64,000 bases of DNA from Mucilaginibacter sp. dw_454 (GCF_018449775.1 NZ_JAAVVB010000009.1:53933-117932); one strand, 5' to 3'. Shown: positions 32,443 through 41,412, counted from the stretch's first letter. Translations and numbers: made by a program. The notes: generated by a model from the sequence alone, not told the origin.

Positions 32443-32672
32443 TTGATGTGCAAATATGCAGATGTGCGAATGTGCAGATGCTTTCTGGATTTGGATGATG
32501 TACGCTGCAATTATCCAAATCCCTAAAATATCATTGTCATTCTGAGCATAGCGAAGAATCGTATACACTTCGCCAAGTGCTTTTACAAGATTCTTCGCTA
32601 TGCTCAGAATGACAGCCTTTTATGTTAATTATTTCATCTGCACATTTGCATATCCACGCATCTGCACATCTA
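32443..32672. repeat. Composite intergenic repeat: GCAGATGTGC arms around two hairpins
   Basis: Outer arms: GATGTGCAAATATGCAGATG and more at 32443-32480; inverted words CTGCACATTTGCATAT and CATCTGCACATC at 32636-32672. Inside lie GGATTTGGAT/ATCCAAATCC (32487-32496 and 32513-32522) and a REP-like unit with perfect 25-bp arms (32536-32560 and 32589-32613) that begin GTCATTCTGAGC. The whole fills the space between der and the S41 protease gene. Confidence 0.8.
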
Positions 32673-32683
32673 ATAAAGCACAT

Positions 32684-34264
32684 CTACCTTACCGCTTCCA
32701 AAGCTTTTTTAATGGCCGGATCATCAGCATTGATGGTCCTGAAGTAAGCATTATCACCCCAGCCAAGTCTGGCGGCATAGGCCTTTAGCATGGTTTTTAA
32801 ATCGTCTTTACCAATCATGACCTCGCGCGGGTTAATATCTTTTACATCTTGCGCGGCATAAAGTATCAAGCTGCCCAATTCAGCATCGCTTACACTATAA
32901 TTTTTAATAAAGTCGTCGGCAGTATACTTTTTCAATAAAGGCTGCATATGATCAATTACATAAGCCGAAAAGATCTGCCTGTTGTTCAACTCGTGCGACA
33001 GGTAGGTGTTATGCGTAGTATCGGCAGGTACAAAAATGTCGGGCATAATACCGCCGCCGCTAAACACCTTGCGACCGCTTGAGGTGTGATAATGTGTAGG
33101 TTTACTGAAAATGCTATCCTTTAAATTGCTTTCTTCCGAAAACAACTCACCCTTAATCATGCGTTGCGCCAACTCATTACGATAGCTTTCTGTGCCGCCG
33201 GCGTATGATTTTTGGATGGAGCGCCCGGAAGGTGTATAATACCTGGCAATAGTTAGGTTGATAGCAGAGCCATCTCCAAACGGAAATTGCTCTTGCACCA
33301 AACCTTTACCAAAAGACCGGCGACCAATAATTACCGCTCGATCCAGATCTTGTAGCGCCCCTGCCAAAATCTCGCTTGCAGAAGCCGAGTACTCATCAAT
33401 CAACACGGCTAACTTACCTTGCTGAAAATTGCCGGAGTCGGTAGCGAAATAATCTGTGCGCGGTTCATGCACACCTTTGGTATAAACAATAAGTTGTTTT
33501 TTGGTCAAAAATTCATCGGCCAAAGCCGTGGCTGTATTTAGATAGCCGCCACCGTTACCGCGGATATCCAGCACCAGTTTTTGCAATCCATCGACTTTTA
33601 ATTTAGTCAGTGCTTTGCGGAAATCGGCATCAGTTGTCGATGCGAACTTACTGATCTTGATATAGCCGGTATTTGGATTAAGCATGTAAGCGGCATCAAG
33701 GCTGCTTAGGTCGACATGGTCGCGTTTGATGTTGTAAAACCTGGTTGTTTTGGCGCCCGCAGGAATCACAGCCATCAACAGTTGCGAATCTTTTGCGCCG
33801 CGGAAAGCCTTGCTAACTTTTGCAGTAGTTAAGCGCGTGCCGGCAAAGTTTTGATGATCAACCTCGATCACTTTATCGCCCGGACGAAGGCCTGCATTGT
33901 AAGCCGGGCCAAATTGCGTTACCTGGGTAATTACTAAAGTATCGCGCAGCAAAATATATTCAACGCCAATGCCGGTGAAGCCACCTTCCAGGCGCTCGTT
34001 AATAGAGGTTAATTGTTGTGGCGGCAAATAAAGCGAGTGCGGATCGAGATTTTGCAGCAGGTTATTTACCGTGCTGCCCTCAATGCTATCCACATTCACC
34101 GAATCGACATAATTGTGCCGCACCAGGTCAAGTACTTTAGATACTTTGTCGCTGTTTAGGTCGATGTGGTCGGTAATACGGTTGTCACTTATTAAAAGAC
34201 CAATAGCAATGCCCATTAATACCAAAATAACCGACCTGAAAATAATTGCTGCTGTTCTTTTCAT
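32684..34264 (-). CDS. Carboxyl-terminal processing protease (S41, CtpA-like)
   Basis: Periplasmic serine protease of 526 residues that cleaves proteins near their C-termini. A membrane-anchoring signal (about 8-26, IIFRSVILVLMGIAIGLLIS) is followed by a helical part, a PDZ domain (VEYILLRDTLVITQVTQFGP, AGLRPGDKVIEVD; about 95-175) and the S41 core: KLVLDIRGNGGGYLNTA, LIDEYSASASEILAGALQDL (catalytic Ser) and IGRRSFGKGLVQEQFPF (catalytic Lys). The GSAINLTIARYYTPSGRSIQ stretch is typical of this family. A C-terminal helical domain of about 130 residues follows. It is convergent with der, the composite repeat between them. Confidence 0.93.
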   Translation of the reverse strand: MKRTAAIIFRSVILVLMGIAIGLLISDNRITDHIDLNSDKVSKVLDLVRHNYVDSVNVDSIEGSTVNNLLQNLDPHSLYLPPQQLTSINERLEGGFTGIGVEYILLRDTLVITQVTQFGPAYNAGLRPGDKVIEVDHQNFAGTRLTTAKVSKAFRGAKDSQLLMAVIPAGAKTTRFYNIKRDHVDLSSLDAAYMLNPNTGYIKISKFASTTDADFRKALTKLKVDGLQKLVLDIRGNGGGYLNTATALADEFLTKKQLIVYTKGVHEPRTDYFATDSGNFQQGKLAVLIDEYSASASEILAGALQDLDRAVIIGRRSFGKGLVQEQFPFGDGSAINLTIARYYTPSGRSIQKSYAGGTESYRNELAQRMIKGELFSEESNLKDSIFSKPTHYHTSSGRKVFSGGGIMPDIFVPADTTHNTYLSHELNNRQIFSAYVIDHMQPLLKKYTADDFIKNYSVSDAELGSLILYAAQDVKDINPREVMIGKDDLKTMLKAYAARLGWGDNAYFRTINADDPAIKKALEAVR

Positions 34265-34432
34265 TGAATCTTTACAAATCTACTGATTTGGGCTGATAGC
34301 CATGTTACGCTCATTTGCATTTATCGCCTAAAAATCACACGCATATGTAAAAATTATGATGCGTTGGTAATGTTTAATTACTACCAATAATTAATCCAAT
34401 TTGGATTATTTTACCCAATTTTGTCAAAAATC

Positions 34433-35251
34433 ATGGCTATGCAAACTACTACCGAAAAGGATTCGAACTACAACCATCTTGAAAAGATGAGTGCTGCAGA
34501 GATCCTTGAACATATAAACCAGGAAGATCAAACTGTTGCCATTTCAGTAAGTAAAGCCATTCCGCAAATTGAAAAGCTGACCACAGTAGTTACAGACCGA
34601 ATGCGTAACGGCGGCCGTTTATTTTATATTGGCGCAGGCACCAGCGGCCGACTTGGTGTGGTTGATGCATCGGAGTGCCCGCCGACATTCGGCGTGCCGT
34701 TTGATTGGGTGGTTGGCATTATTGCCGGTGGCGACGGCGCTATACGCAAAGCCGTTGAGTTTGCCGAAGATGATAACGAACAAGCCTGGAAAGATCTGCA
34801 AGCTTTTAATATCACAGACAAAGATGTTGTGGTAGGCATTGCTGCATCAGGCACTACGCCTTATGTTATCGGCGGATTGAAAGCCGCCAATCAAAATAAA
34901 ATTGCTACCGGCTGCGTTGTATGTAACAGTGGCAGCCCGGTGGCTGCCGAAGCCAATTATCCTGTAGAAGTAGTTACCGGCCCCGAGTTTTTAACAGGCA
35001 GTACCCGCATGAAAGCAGGCACCGCCCAAAAGCTGGTTCTGAACATGCTAACTACCACGGTAATGATACAGCTGGGGAGGGTAAAGGGTAATAAGATGGT
35101 GGATATGCAACTATCCAACAATAAACTGGTACATCGCGGAACCAACATGGTCATGGCCGAAACCGGGCTTGACGAAGCTACTGCTGCCCAATTATTAAAA
35201 GAACAAGGCAGCGTACGTAAAGCGGTTGACCATTACAACCAGACTCATTAA
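34433..35251 (+). CDS. murQ: N-acetylmuramic acid 6-phosphate etherase
   Basis: Cleaves the lactyl ether of MurNAc 6-phosphate to give GlcNAc 6-phosphate and D-lactate, in peptidoglycan recycling. The SIS fold is evident: GGRLFYIGAGTSGRLGVVDA with SECPPTFG following, AGGDGAIRKAVEFAEDD, GIAASGTTPYVIGGL and TGPEFLTGSTRMKAGTAQKL, with the catalytic Glu in the DASECPPTFG part. The start is ATG 34433 or 34439; a TTG at 34421 is less likely. About 272 residues, slightly shorter than E. coli MurQ (298). It stands before a repeat and a hypothetical gene. The D-lactate formed could feed the alpha-hydroxy-acid oxidase at 56 kb, but that link is speculative. Confidence 0.96.
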   Translation: MAMQTTTEKDSNYNHLEKMSAAEILEHINQEDQTVAISVSKAIPQIEKLTTVVTDRMRNGGRLFYIGAGTSGRLGVVDASECPPTFGVPFDWVVGIIAGGDGAIRKAVEFAEDDNEQAWKDLQAFNITDKDVVVGIAASGTTPYVIGGLKAANQNKIATGCVVCNSGSPVAAEANYPVEVVTGPEFLTGSTRMKAGTAQKLVLNMLTTTVMIQLGRVKGNKMVDMQLSNNKLVHRGTNMVMAETGLDEATAAQLLKEQGSVRKAVDHYNQTH

Positions 35252-35380
35252 TGTGCATATCTGCAGATGAAAATAGATATGCAGATATTGGCGCATATAC
35301 AATTGAAAAGAAATTAATAAATTTAATAAAGGTAATTATGCTATCTGCACATTCGCACATCTGCATATTTGCACATTTAC
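35250..35380. repeat. GCAGATGTGC-type inverted element
   Basis: Left words ATGTGCATATCTGCAGATG and ATATGCAGATATTGG (35250-35300), right words CTATCTGCACATTCGCAC and ATCTGCATATTTGCACAT (35341-35380), with an AT-rich core. It fills the space between the murQ stop and the next start at 35384, so it forms the translation-start region of that gene. Confidence 0.7.
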
Positions 35381-35383
35381 AAG

Positions 35384-35950
35384 ATGCACGAAATAGAACC
35401 ATATTATAAATGGCGGGATGATTACATCGCAGCGGAAGACGAATATTCGCCTTTTTACGCTACGGAGTATAGCGAGTTTGAGTTTGATAAGCAGATCTAC
35501 AATTTTCTGCTGCATCCGCAGTGGGATTCGTTTGGCTCGAATACGTTGTACATGAAGGTGTTGTTTGTTGATTACGAGCGTGGTTATTCCATCATCGAGT
35601 TTATCGGCGAGTGGAACGATGCCATCAATAACGATATCATGCTATTAAAGCGCGAGATCATTGAGCTGATGATTGACAACGGCATTACCCAGTTTATTTT
35701 GATCGGCGAGAATGTGTTGAACTTCCACTCGTCTGACGACTGTTACTATGAAGAATGGTTTCAGGATGTGGAGGATGGCTGGATAGCCGGTATCAACTTC
35801 CGCGATCACGTGATCGAGGAGTTTAAGCGTAATAATATCGACTATTACATCAATTTTGGCGGCGAACTGGATGAGCTTAACTGGCGCGGACTAAAACCCG
35901 TGCAGCTATTTAAAAAAGTAGAAGAACAATTAACCCGACGGTTGAATTAA
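35384..35950 (+). CDS. Hypothetical acidic protein of about 188 residues
   Basis: Soluble protein, no signal peptide or membrane segment. It is rich in Tyr, Trp, Asp and Glu (MHEIEPYYKWRDDYIAAEDE; YYEEWFQDVEDGWIAGINF). Alternating hydrophobic strands (LYMKVLFVDYERGYSIIEFI, FILIGENVLNFHSSDD) suggest an alpha/beta fold. I cannot name a family; I recall similar unnamed proteins from other Bacteroidota but cannot verify this. Start at ATG 35384, as the earlier TTG at 35369 lies inside the repeat. The coding character (even codon use across 188 codons, no stops) supports it as a real gene. Confidence 0.75.
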   Translation: MHEIEPYYKWRDDYIAAEDEYSPFYATEYSEFEFDKQIYNFLLHPQWDSFGSNTLYMKVLFVDYERGYSIIEFIGEWNDAINNDIMLLKREIIELMIDNGITQFILIGENVLNFHSSDDCYYEEWFQDVEDGWIAGINFRDHVIEEFKRNNIDYYINFGGELDELNWRGLKPVQLFKKVEEQLTRRLN

Positions 35951-36090
35951 TGTAAAATTCGGGCCTTAAACGCTGCTTGTTTAAACCCTGTATTAATTGT
36001 TATATCAAAACACTAAGATGTTACGTTATGTGCTTGTATCATCGTAGTAAAACACTACATTCGTATATAATTAATCACTTTTAATAAAAA

Positions 36091-36822
36091 ATGGAAAACA
36101 ACAATCCAAACTACGTTTACGACAACGTAATACAAATCGACGATGCCAGTGCATCTCGTAAATTTTTGGCTAATGTATTTCTGTGGATGTTTATTGCATT
36201 AGGCGTATCGGCTTTTTGTGCTTATGCTTTTGCTACCACACCGTCATTGCTGCGTTTAATGGTTGACGAAAATACGCACGGGCTTTCAGGCTTGGGCTAT
36301 ATCGCAATGTTTGCGCCTTTGGCTTTTGTATTGTTAATACGTTTTGGCCTTAATCGCCTTGCATACCCGGTTTTAGCTTTGTTATTTGTTGCCTATGCTG
36401 CTTTAACAGGCATTAGCTTAAGCTTTATTCTGCTTATTTATACAGCCGGTTCGGTATTAAGCGTATTTATAAGCTCTTCTTTGCTATTCGGCGTTATGGC
36501 GGTTGCGGGTTACACCACAAGCCAGGATCTAACCAAATTTGGTTCTATCATGATCATGGGTTTAATAGGTATTGTTATTGCCAGCGTAGTTAATATGTTT
36601 ATGCACAGCACCGGATTAGATATGTTAATCTCTTATATCGGTGTAGCTGTGTTTATCGGTTTAACTGCTTATGATGTACAAAAGCTAAAACGCATTGGTG
36701 CAGGCTTAGAGTACGGCGACGCAACAGCGAAAAAATATGCGCTGATGGGTGGCTTAACTTTGTATCTTGATTTCATCAACCTGTTCCTGATGCTGCTGCG
36801 CGTTTTTGGTCGCAGACGATAA
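36091..36822 (+). CDS. Bax inhibitor-1/YccA family membrane protein
   Basis: Integral membrane protein of 243 residues with seven hydrophobic helices, of the Bax-inhibitor-1 (TMBIM) family, which in studied bacteria includes pH-sensitive calcium-leak channels and the FtsH-modulating YccA. The N-terminus is cytosolic and polar (MENNNPNYVYDNVIQIDDAS), then RKFLANVFLWMFIALGVSAF opens helix 1. The C-terminal signature GLTAYDVQKLKRIGAGLEYG and KYALMGGLTLYLDFINLFLM with the acidic Asp is characteristic. It lies 20-30 bp before the L,D-transpeptidase-like gene, so the two may be co-transcribed. Confidence 0.92.
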   Translation: MENNNPNYVYDNVIQIDDASASRKFLANVFLWMFIALGVSAFCAYAFATTPSLLRLMVDENTHGLSGLGYIAMFAPLAFVLLIRFGLNRLAYPVLALLFVAYAALTGISLSFILLIYTAGSVLSVFISSSLLFGVMAVAGYTTSQDLTKFGSIMIMGLIGIVIASVVNMFMHSTGLDMLISYIGVAVFIGLTAYDVQKLKRIGAGLEYGDATAKKYALMGGLTLYLDFINLFLMLLRVFGRRR

Positions 36823-36853
36823 TTTAACGGTTTTATAAAAGGTGCCGGTAAGA

Positions 36854-37453
36854 ATGTATAAATTACTTTATATTTTTTTACCGGCATTTTTATTGGCTTT
36901 AAGTGTCGAAGCAGGGCCGCATTTGGATACGCCTCGCACCAGGCAAAAAGCCCGTGAGGCGTTGGCTTTCTGCAAAACTAAAAGCTACAGTACCCAATAT
37001 TGTATTTTAATTGATATGAGCCTGCCTTCGGGTGTTAAACGGTTTGTATTGTGGGATTTTAAGAAGAATAAAATTGCTATATCTGGTTTAGTAAGCCATG
37101 GCTGCGGCATATTCCGATGGGCGGGCACCTCTTCGGCCGACAAGCCTATATTTAGCAATAGGGATGGGAGCCACTGTACCGCTTTGGGTAAATACCAGGT
37201 AAATGAGCGCGCTTACAGCAACTGGGGCATCCATGTAAAATATTATCTAAACGGATTGGATGCCACTAACAATAAGGCCATTGGCCGGCAGGTGGTGTTT
37301 CATTCGTGGGAGTTGGTTCCAGAGACTGAAGTTTACCCTAATGGTACACCCGAGGGTTGGGGATGCCCGGCCATATCTAACAATACCATGAAATTGGTCG
37401 ATCCTATCATCCGTAAGCAGCAAAAGCACCTTTTGTTGTGGATTTATAATTAA
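36854..37453 (+). CDS. Murein L,D-transpeptidase catalytic domain family protein
   Basis: A 199-residue exported protein with a signal peptide (YKLLYIFLPAFLLALSVEA). The conserved Cys/His pattern is that of the murein L,D-transpeptidase catalytic domain family related to YkuD: KNKIAISGLVSHGCGIFRWA, DGSHCTALGKYQV, QVVFHSWELVPE and TPEGWGCPAISNNTMKLVD, with Cys in GWGCPAIS as the likely nucleophile. Cross-linking or anchoring proteins to peptidoglycan is the family expectation; not proven here. The ATG at 36854 starts the signal; a GTG at 36842 is possible. Confidence 0.85.
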   Translation: MYKLLYIFLPAFLLALSVEAGPHLDTPRTRQKAREALAFCKTKSYSTQYCILIDMSLPSGVKRFVLWDFKKNKIAISGLVSHGCGIFRWAGTSSADKPIFSNRDGSHCTALGKYQVNERAYSNWGIHVKYYLNGLDATNNKAIGRQVVFHSWELVPETEVYPNGTPEGWGCPAISNNTMKLVDPIIRKQQKHLLLWIYN

Positions 37454-37507
37454 CGTCCGCTAAACAAAAAGTTTAAAAACCTCGTTGTTTAATATTAATA
37501 TTACAGC

Positions 37508-38308
37508 ATGAAACAATACGGATTAATCGGTTTCCCCCTCTCGCATTCTTTCTCCAAAAAGTACTTCACAGAGAAGTTTGCCAATGAGGATATTACCGAC
37601 GCGGTATATGATCTTTATCCATTAGAGCACGTTAAAGACCTGCAGGATCTGCTGGATGCAAACCCCAACCTATGTGGGCTAAACGTTACCGTGCCACATA
37701 AAAAAAACGTGCTGCGTTTCCTGGATTGGATAGAGCACGATGCCCGTAATGCCGGTGCCGTAAACTGTATCCGCATTACCAAAGAAAGCCCGGTGCTGGC
37801 CGCCTTTAATGGCGAGGTTGGCGTAGGTGGTCATGATTTCAGGCTCGAGGGTTTTAATACCGATCTGTATGGTTTTGAAATGTCATTACGGCCTTTACTA
37901 AAAGAACAACATACCGAAGCTTTAATATTGGGTGATGGCGGCGCGGCGCAAGCTGTAAAATGCGTGCTGGAGAACCTGGATATCAGCTTCAAAATAGTTA
38001 CCCGCAAACCACATGGCGACAATTTACTATTCAGTGAGTTAAAGCCACGACATATCAAGGCCCATAAGCTCATCATCAATACTACACCGCTTGGTACTTA
38101 TCCTAATGTTACGGAATGCCCGCCAATACCGTACGATGCTATAACCGACGAGCATTTGCTGTACGACCTGGTATATAATCCACCTGAAACCGAATTTTTG
38201 CGTCGGGGCGGTGAACGTGGTGCTACACCAAAGAACGGCTACGAAATGCTGATGCTGCAAGCCGAAAAATCATGGGAGATCTGGAACTCAAAAGAGAAGC
38301 ATCCATGA
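37508..38308 (+). CDS. aroE: Shikimate dehydrogenase
   Basis: NADPH-dependent reduction of 3-dehydroshikimate to shikimate in aromatic amino acid synthesis. The N-terminus KQYGLIGFPLSHSFSKKYFT is the substrate-binding motif (SxS in SHSFS), followed by CGLNVTVPHKKNVLRFLDWI with the catalytic Lys in NVTVPHK, and LILGDGGAAQAVKCVLENLD as the cofactor-binding Rossmann turn (GDGGAAQA). The C-terminus has YDLVYNPPETEFLRRGGERG and NGYEMLMLQAEKSWEIWN. At 266 residues it is of normal length. Its last bases overlap the gldD start by four (ATGA), so the two are co-translated. Confidence 0.96.
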   Translation: MKQYGLIGFPLSHSFSKKYFTEKFANEDITDAVYDLYPLEHVKDLQDLLDANPNLCGLNVTVPHKKNVLRFLDWIEHDARNAGAVNCIRITKESPVLAAFNGEVGVGGHDFRLEGFNTDLYGFEMSLRPLLKEQHTEALILGDGGAAQAVKCVLENLDISFKIVTRKPHGDNLLFSELKPRHIKAHKLIINTTPLGTYPNVTECPPIPYDAITDEHLLYDLVYNPPETEFLRRGGERGATPKNGYEMLMLQAEKSWEIWNSKEKHP

Positions 38309-38904
38309 GAGTATTTGCGCTTTGCATAGTTGGCTTGTTGCTGTTGGCGGCCTGTGGCAATAATCATGATTATTCGCCCAAGCCACGCGGGTTTTACCGG
38401 ATTGAGTTTCCGAAGAAAAGCTACCGCGATTATGTGTCTGACTACCCCTTCACGTTTAAATATCCTGGCTACGCGGTTATTCAAAAAGATACGCAGACCC
38501 GCATCCCAACCAAAATGCTAAATATGAATACCCTGCTCAATATGAATTTTCCGCAGTTTGATGGCACCTTACACATGAGTTACGAAACCATTACCTCAAA
38601 AAAAGTATTTGATGAGTTGGTTGAAGATGCGCATCGCTTTGCTTTTAAAAATACTGTAAAAGCTACAGACATAGACCAGGGCACCATCAGTATACCCCAA
38701 AATAAAGTGTACGGCATTTATTATACCATAGGCGGCAACGCAGCATCGTCGGTACAGTTTTTTGTTACCGATAGCGTTAAAAATTACCTGCGCGGTGCCC
38801 TATATTTTAATACCGAACCCCGTCTTGACTCCATACAACCCGTGCTTAATTTTGTGAAACAGGATATCAATGTGATGATAGGCAGCTTTAAGTGGAAACG
38901 ATAG
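38305..38904 (+). CDS. gldD: Gliding motility lipoprotein GldD
   Basis: Lipoprotein required for gliding motility in Flavobacterium and found in many Bacteroidota; also present in non-gliding ones. From the ATG at 38305 the product is 199 residues. Lipobox LLLLAACG places the lipid on Cys17. The mature start YSPKPRGFYRIEFPKKSYRD is the typical GldD segment. The remainder (PGYAVIQKD, GTISIPQNKVYGIYYTIGGN, FVTDSVKNYLRGALYFNTEP) is beta-rich. Its start overlaps the aroE stop. Other gld genes are not in this window. Confidence 0.9.
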   Translation: MRVFALCIVGLLLLAACGNNHDYSPKPRGFYRIEFPKKSYRDYVSDYPFTFKYPGYAVIQKDTQTRIPTKMLNMNTLLNMNFPQFDGTLHMSYETITSKKVFDELVEDAHRFAFKNTVKATDIDQGTISIPQNKVYGIYYTIGGNAASSVQFFVTDSVKNYLRGALYFNTEPRLDSIQPVLNFVKQDINVMIGSFKWKR

Positions 38905-38990
38905 ACGTTTGACGTTGTACGTATTACGTTATACGTTTCCTTAAATATTAATAACTATTAACGTACCACGTAAAACGTATCACGTGCAAC
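38905..38990. repeat. ACGT-word inverted element, copy 2
   Basis: Left arm GACGTTTGACGTTGTACG and TATTACGTTATACGTTT; right arm TTAACGTACCACGTAAAACG, TATCACGTG; AT-rich core between. It begins right after the gldD stop and ends just before the next start (38999). It resembles 31029-31131 in design, not base by base. Confidence 0.7.
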
Positions 38991-38998
38991 CCTCTAAA

Positions 38999-39637
38999 AT
39001 GGCAACAGTAAAAGTTCTCCCCAATAATCCCTTCCAGGAAAACACTTATATTTTATATGATGAAACCGGCGAATGCGCCATCATTGATCCCGGAATGGAT
39101 AATGCTGCCGAGCAAAATGCGGTGGTTAATTTCATTAAAAACAATAACCTGAAACCGGTTTTGCTGCTGAATACCCATTGCCATATAGACCATATCCTGG
39201 GCAATAAATTTGTATTTGATATGTACGGACTGAAGCCTCAGTTTCATAAAGGCGAGTTGCATTTGCTGGAAGCCGGTATAGCCTACGCGCCGCAGTTTGG
39301 GTTGCATTATGAGCCATCGCCGGTGCCTGATACTTTTTTGAACGAAACCGGCACCGTTAGTTTTGGCAATACTACGCTAACCTTGATCTTTGCACCCGGA
39401 CACTCGCCGGCACATTTGTGTTTTTATGACGAGAAGGCTAACTATGTAATTGGTGGCGATGTATTGTTTGCAGGCAGTATTGGCCGCACAGATTTGCCCG
39501 GCGGCGATTTTAAGCAACTCATCGCCAATATCGAACAAAAACTACTCGTATTGCCTGAGGATTGCCGGGTTTACCCTGGCCATGGTATTGATACTACCAT
39601 TGGCTACGAAAAATTGACCAATCCTTTTTTAGTATAG
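38999..39637 (+). CDS. MBL-fold metallo-hydrolase (glyoxalase II-like)
   Basis: Metallo-beta-lactamase-fold hydrolase of 212 residues of the YcbL/glyoxalase II-like group, not a beta-lactamase. The metal site is complete: LLNTHCHIDHILGN (HxHxDH), FAPGHSPAHLCF (His), VIGGDVLFAGSIGRTDLPGG (Asp) and YPGHGIDTTIGYEK (His). FQENTYILYDETGECAIIDPGM is the typical start. The GDVLFAGSIGRTDLPGG segment is common to persulfide dioxygenase- and hydroxyacylglutathione hydrolase-like proteins. The substrate is unknown. The ATG at 38999 lies right after an ACGT repeat. Confidence 0.92.
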   Translation: MATVKVLPNNPFQENTYILYDETGECAIIDPGMDNAAEQNAVVNFIKNNNLKPVLLLNTHCHIDHILGNKFVFDMYGLKPQFHKGELHLLEAGIAYAPQFGLHYEPSPVPDTFLNETGTVSFGNTTLTLIFAPGHSPAHLCFYDEKANYVIGGDVLFAGSIGRTDLPGGDFKQLIANIEQKLLVLPEDCRVYPGHGIDTTIGYEKLTNPFLV

Positions 39638-39717
39638 TGCATCAGGCATGATGCCTTTTATGTATTTTTATCCGAATTGATGGCGCGCATTGCACGCAGG
39701 AAAGATAATTTCAAAAT

Positions 39718-40944
39718 ATGAATACCTCTATTTTTATAGCCCGGCGTTACCTGGTATCAAGCAAAAAAATGCATGTTATCAACATCATTTCGGCGGTATC
39801 TATGGCGGGGGTGTTAATTGGTACTGCTGCGCTTATCATCGTGCTCTCGGTATTTAACGGGCTGGAAAAAGTGATTATCGGCCAAAATAGTAACTTTGCA
39901 CCCGACTTAAGGATTGAGGCTCGCCTGGGCAAAAGCTTTAATCCACACACCGCCTATTTTGATGAGCTGCATAAAAATCCGCATGTATTCTCGTTCACCC
40001 AGATCTTACAGGATAAGGTTATGATCCAGTATCGCGAAAAACCTTATATAGGCCGTATAACAGGTGTAAGCGAGGAGTTTTTAAGAAATCGTAAGCTGGA
40101 TAGTACTATTCTGGAAGGATCATTCGCGCTGCATACCAATAACAGCCCCATGGCAGTTATTGGTGTTACTGTGCACAATAGTTTGGCGGTGAGTCCCGGC
40201 AATACCGTTTATCCTTTACAAATTTATGCGCCCCGCCGTGGTGCTGCAAGCGCTATTAGCCCGGGCGATGAGTTTATTACCCGCAGTATATACACATCGG
40301 GTGTGTTCTCTATCCAGCAAGATTATGACGATATGGTTGTGGTGCCCATAGAGTTTACGCGCGAATTGTTCGACGAGCCGGTAAACGTTTCGTCGCTCGA
40401 CATCAACTTTAAAAAAGGCGCAGATATAACAGCCATTCAAAATAAACTACAGGCCGAAATTGGTAAAGACTTTACGATAAAAAACCGGCAGGAACAGGAC
40501 ACCTCGCTATATAAGACACTTAACTTAGAAAAGTGGTCAGTGTTTATGATCCTGACTTTTGTGATTATTATAGCTGCTTTTAATATTGTAGGTTCGCTCA
40601 CCATTTTGGTGATAGACAAACGCAAGGACATTGCCATATTAACCAGCCTGGGGGCCGGTAAAATTCTTATCCAGGGTGTTTTCTTTTTTGAAGGGCTGAT
40701 GATATCCTTAACCGGCTGCCTCATAGGTATTGTACTGGGTTGGGTATTTTGTATATTGCAACAACACTACGGCCTCATACAGGTAGGTGGCATGAATGTG
40801 CCTAACAATGCATACCCTGTTGATATTAAAGGTGGCGATTTTCTACTGGTGTTTTTTACCGTGCTGGCTATTGCGGCGATAGCATCGGGTATTAGTGCAA
40901 GGCTAAGCATTAAAGGCTTAGACGATATTAAACAAGATCTATAA
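39718..40944 (+). CDS. LolC/LolE-like ABC transporter permease (FtsX family)
   Basis: Membrane subunit of a lipoprotein-releasing-type ABC transporter that takes lipoproteins from the inner membrane to LolA. The 408-residue protein starts FIARRYLVSSKKMHVINIIS and has helix 1 (SMAGVLIGTAALIIVLSVFN), a periplasmic domain of about 225 residues, and three C-terminal helices: FMILTFVIIIAAFNIVGSLT, GVFFFEGLMISLTGCLIGIV and FLLVFFTVLAIAAIASGISA. LVIDKRKDIAILTSLGAGK is the family's coupling loop. The ATPase partner (LolD) is not adjacent. A small lipoprotein gene follows 10 bp downstream. Confidence 0.92.
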   Translation: MNTSIFIARRYLVSSKKMHVINIISAVSMAGVLIGTAALIIVLSVFNGLEKVIIGQNSNFAPDLRIEARLGKSFNPHTAYFDELHKNPHVFSFTQILQDKVMIQYREKPYIGRITGVSEEFLRNRKLDSTILEGSFALHTNNSPMAVIGVTVHNSLAVSPGNTVYPLQIYAPRRGAASAISPGDEFITRSIYTSGVFSIQQDYDDMVVVPIEFTRELFDEPVNVSSLDINFKKGADITAIQNKLQAEIGKDFTIKNRQEQDTSLYKTLNLEKWSVFMILTFVIIIAAFNIVGSLTILVIDKRKDIAILTSLGAGKILIQGVFFFEGLMISLTGCLIGIVLGWVFCILQQHYGLIQVGGMNVPNNAYPVDIKGGDFLLVFFTVLAIAAIASGISARLSIKGLDDIKQDL

Positions 40945-40954
40945 ATTTGCTTTT

Positions 40955-41338
40955 ATGCGTACAGGCAGGCTATATTTTATGTTGATGTTTACGGTGATGA
41001 TTATTGTCACGGCGTGCAAGCATAAAACCAATAGCGATAAAGGCTCGGCGCAGGTTCGCCCGGTTTTTAAAGGGATATACAGCTGCGAGCCGGGCGCCAA
41101 GCTTTTCCAGGTATGTAATCAGCAGGGCCAGTTTTGGGTGGCCGATAGTTCTAAACAATTAGAGCTGCAATACTCCCAAATTGTTAACTTTGAGCAGGCC
41201 GGCCAGCCGGTGTATATTGAGGTAGAGGGTAACATGAGCAAGTCGGTTAAAAACGGCGATGGTGGCGCTTATGATAGCACGCTCACTGTTAAAAAAGTAA
41301 TAAAAATAACTAAAGATATACCTGCCGATTGCAAGTAG
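40955..41338 (+). CDS. Small lipoprotein with beta-barrel-like domain
   Basis: A 127-residue lipoprotein: hydrophobic stretch then MIIVTACKHK, with lipid attachment at Cys21. The mature part PVFKGIYSCEPGAKLFQVCN, QLELQYSQIVNFEQAGQPVY and KKVIKITKDIPADCK is beta-rich with four Cys besides the lipidated one (YSCEPG, VCNQQ, ADCK and others), which may form disulfides. This resembles the small OB- or NlpE-like domains, but I cannot assign it firmly. It lies 10 bp after the LolC/E-like permease gene and about 75 bp before rbfA, so co-transcription with the permease is likely. Confidence 0.72.
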   Translation: MRTGRLYFMLMFTVMIIVTACKHKTNSDKGSAQVRPVFKGIYSCEPGAKLFQVCNQQGQFWVADSSKQLELQYSQIVNFEQAGQPVYIEVEGNMSKSVKNGDGGAYDSTLTVKKVIKITKDIPADCK

Positions 41339-41412
41339 AAATTTTTAGATATATTGTTCAGAGAATAATTTCAAACTCAATTGCCTGTTTGGCGTTAAAA
41401 TAAATATCAGTT

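Noticed and set aside
35250..35380. Possible CRISPR-like array of GCAGATGTGC words
   Set aside because: The words are about 10 bp, degenerate, in both orientations and without spacers of regular length; no cas genes are present.
38999..39637. Second metallo-beta-lactamase resistance gene
   Set aside because: The motif order and NTHCHIDH site fit glyoxalase II-like hydrolases; no beta-lactamase-specific features.
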